Positions 5,550 through 5,892 of a DNA stretch of 5,892 nt are shown in pieces (the stretch's first letter is position 1; each line of letters opens with the position of its first letter). The notes under the pieces are model-generated. The model was not told the origin of the DNA. It did not search any database and saw only the letters and a list, made by a program, of their open reading frames with translations. A program made the position numbers and the translations under genes. The stretch is from Chloroflexota bacterium. GTDB lineage: Bacteria > Chloroflexota > Ktedonobacteria > Ktedonobacterales > Ktedonobacteraceae. The stretch is taken from contig VBHS01000093.1 of NCBI GenBank assembly GCA_005881295.1, forward strand, positions 1-5,892, written 5' to 3'.

Positions 5550-5636
5550 ATGATTGCCTCTCATTCAGATATATCCCTCAAAGCAACAGCGATAGTGTCC
5601 TTGAAGGCCTCTATGGGCTATACAAACAGGCTATGA
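5550..5636 (+). CDS. 28-residue leader ORF translationally overlapping livM
   Basis: A 28-codon ORF beginning MIASHSDISLKATAI and ending GYTNRL. It has the best ribosome binding site in this region, AAAGGAGAG (5532-5540), nine bases before its ATG. Its TGA (5634-5636) overlaps the ATG of the LivM gene (5633-5635) as ATGA. LivM has no comparable ribosome binding site of its own (only CAGG at 5627-5630, two bases away), so ribosomes finishing this ORF probably start livM. I do not recognise the peptide; it is not LivH-like and has no membrane segment. Its start overlaps the TAA of a 23-codon ORF (5479-5550) as TAATG. It could be a leader peptide for coupling or attenuation, a small protein, or the remnant of a lost gene. 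The ORF is real as sequence; that it is translated is inference. Confidence 0.5.
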   Translation: MIASHSDISLKATAIVSLKASMGYTNRL

Positions 5637-5892
5637 AACGTTTCAGAATTCTCTGTCTGTTGGTCGTCGTCCTCTTTACCCTGGTATTTCCCCTCCTGAT
5701 TGGAGACCAGAACATTGTTTCTATCGCAGTCAATGTTTTGCTCCTGACCGCGGCGGCGGCGGCGTGGAATATCTTGTCAGGGTATACAGGTTATGTCTCC
5801 CTGGGGAGCGCGACCTATTTCGGCCTTGGCGCCTATACCCTTGCACTGATCTGCCAGAACTGGCATATTCCAGGCGGATTTGCCCCTTTTTT
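5633..5892 (+). CDS. livM: LivM-type branched-chain amino acid ABC transporter permease, N-terminal part
   Basis: The first 86 complete residues of a HAAT-family membrane permease, cut by the window end. Residues ~6-23 form a first hydrophobic helix (ILCLLVVVLFTLVFPLLI) and ~28-44 a second. The LivM signature follows at 45-68: WNILSGYTGYVSLGSA, then TYFGLGAY. LivM with LivH makes the pore for solutes delivered by a periplasmic or lipoprotein binding protein and powered by LivG/LivF. The ATG at 5633 is the only start in this frame: no ATG, GTG or TTG is seen in the ~80 bases before it. It overlaps the stop of the 28-codon ORF as ATGA, pointing to coupled translation. No LivH or binding-protein gene precedes it, so the usual J-H-M-G-F order is broken; they may lie downstream or elsewhere. 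Five GCG codons in a row (5750-5764) encode Ala40-44. Whether it works with the livG/livF genes at the left edge is unknown. Confidence 0.92.
   Translation, partial: MKRFRILCLLVVVLFTLVFPLLIGDQNIVSIAVNVLLLTAAAAAWNILSGYTGYVSLGSATYFGLGAYTLALICQNWHIPGGFAPF
5750..5764 (+). repeat. (GCG)5 triplet run in livM
   Basis: Five consecutive GCG codons encode Ala40-44 at the end of the second hydrophobic segment, just before the conserved Trp-Asn of LivM. Changes in copy number would keep the frame and alter helix length by single alanines. Ala-rich sequence is common at this site in the family, so it may be unremarkable. Confidence 0.8.

Noticed and set aside
1..5892. CRISPR arrays, tRNA or rRNA genes
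   Set aside because: No regularly spaced repeats, and no tRNA-like or rRNA-like sequence was recognised on either strand.

Overview
All recognisable genes lie on the + strand. The window looks like a bacterial accessory or metabolic region built around branched-chain-amino-acid-type (HAAT/Liv) ABC transporters, with small-molecule enzymes between two transporter segments and a large recombinase-like gene in the middle. The moderate GC content, the HAAT transporter plus DUF1989 neighbourhood, and a very large tyrosine-recombinase-like protein carrying a DUF6788-type tail remind me of Chloroflexota, especially Ktedonobacteria. That assignment is an impression from memory of such genomes, not something the sequence proves.

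Layout: (1) 2-226, the 3' end of a LivG-type ATPase gene. (2) 229-948, a complete LivF-type ATPase, two bases after livG; these are the last two genes of a first transporter operon. (3) 949-1089, a 141-base gap with two short perfect palindromes. (4) 1090-2055, a D-2-hydroxyacid dehydrogenase whose stop codon overlaps the only usable start (TTG) of (5) 2052-2363, a RidA/YjgF-family protein lacking its first ~22-25 residues. The dehydrogenase also looks a few residues short at its C terminus, so this junction may be a deletion scar. (6) 2459-4594, a 711-residue protein that reads as a mosaic: a large tyrosine recombinase that loses homology before its second catalytic box, then a second core-binding-like domain, then a Cys-rich DUF6788-like tail. 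(7) 4653-5351, a DUF1989 protein whose ribosome binding site can fold into a hairpin. (8) 5352-5632, a leader region with a weak promoter-like element and a 28-codon ORF with a good ribosome binding site. That ORF overlaps by ATGA the start of (9) 5633-5892, the 5' end of a LivM-type permease cut by the window edge.

How they may fit together (inference): the Liv-type transporters would import an amino acid, amide or urea/guanidine-like compound. The DUF1989 protein, the RidA-like protein and the hydroxyacid dehydrogenase would act on the imported compound or on the imine/2-oxo acid products of its breakdown. The recombinase-like gene has no visible part in that chemistry and probably arrived separately. 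The points most worth a second look are the mosaic recombinase, the dehydrogenase/RidA junction, and the two translation-control arrangements, upstream of DUF1989 and upstream of livM.
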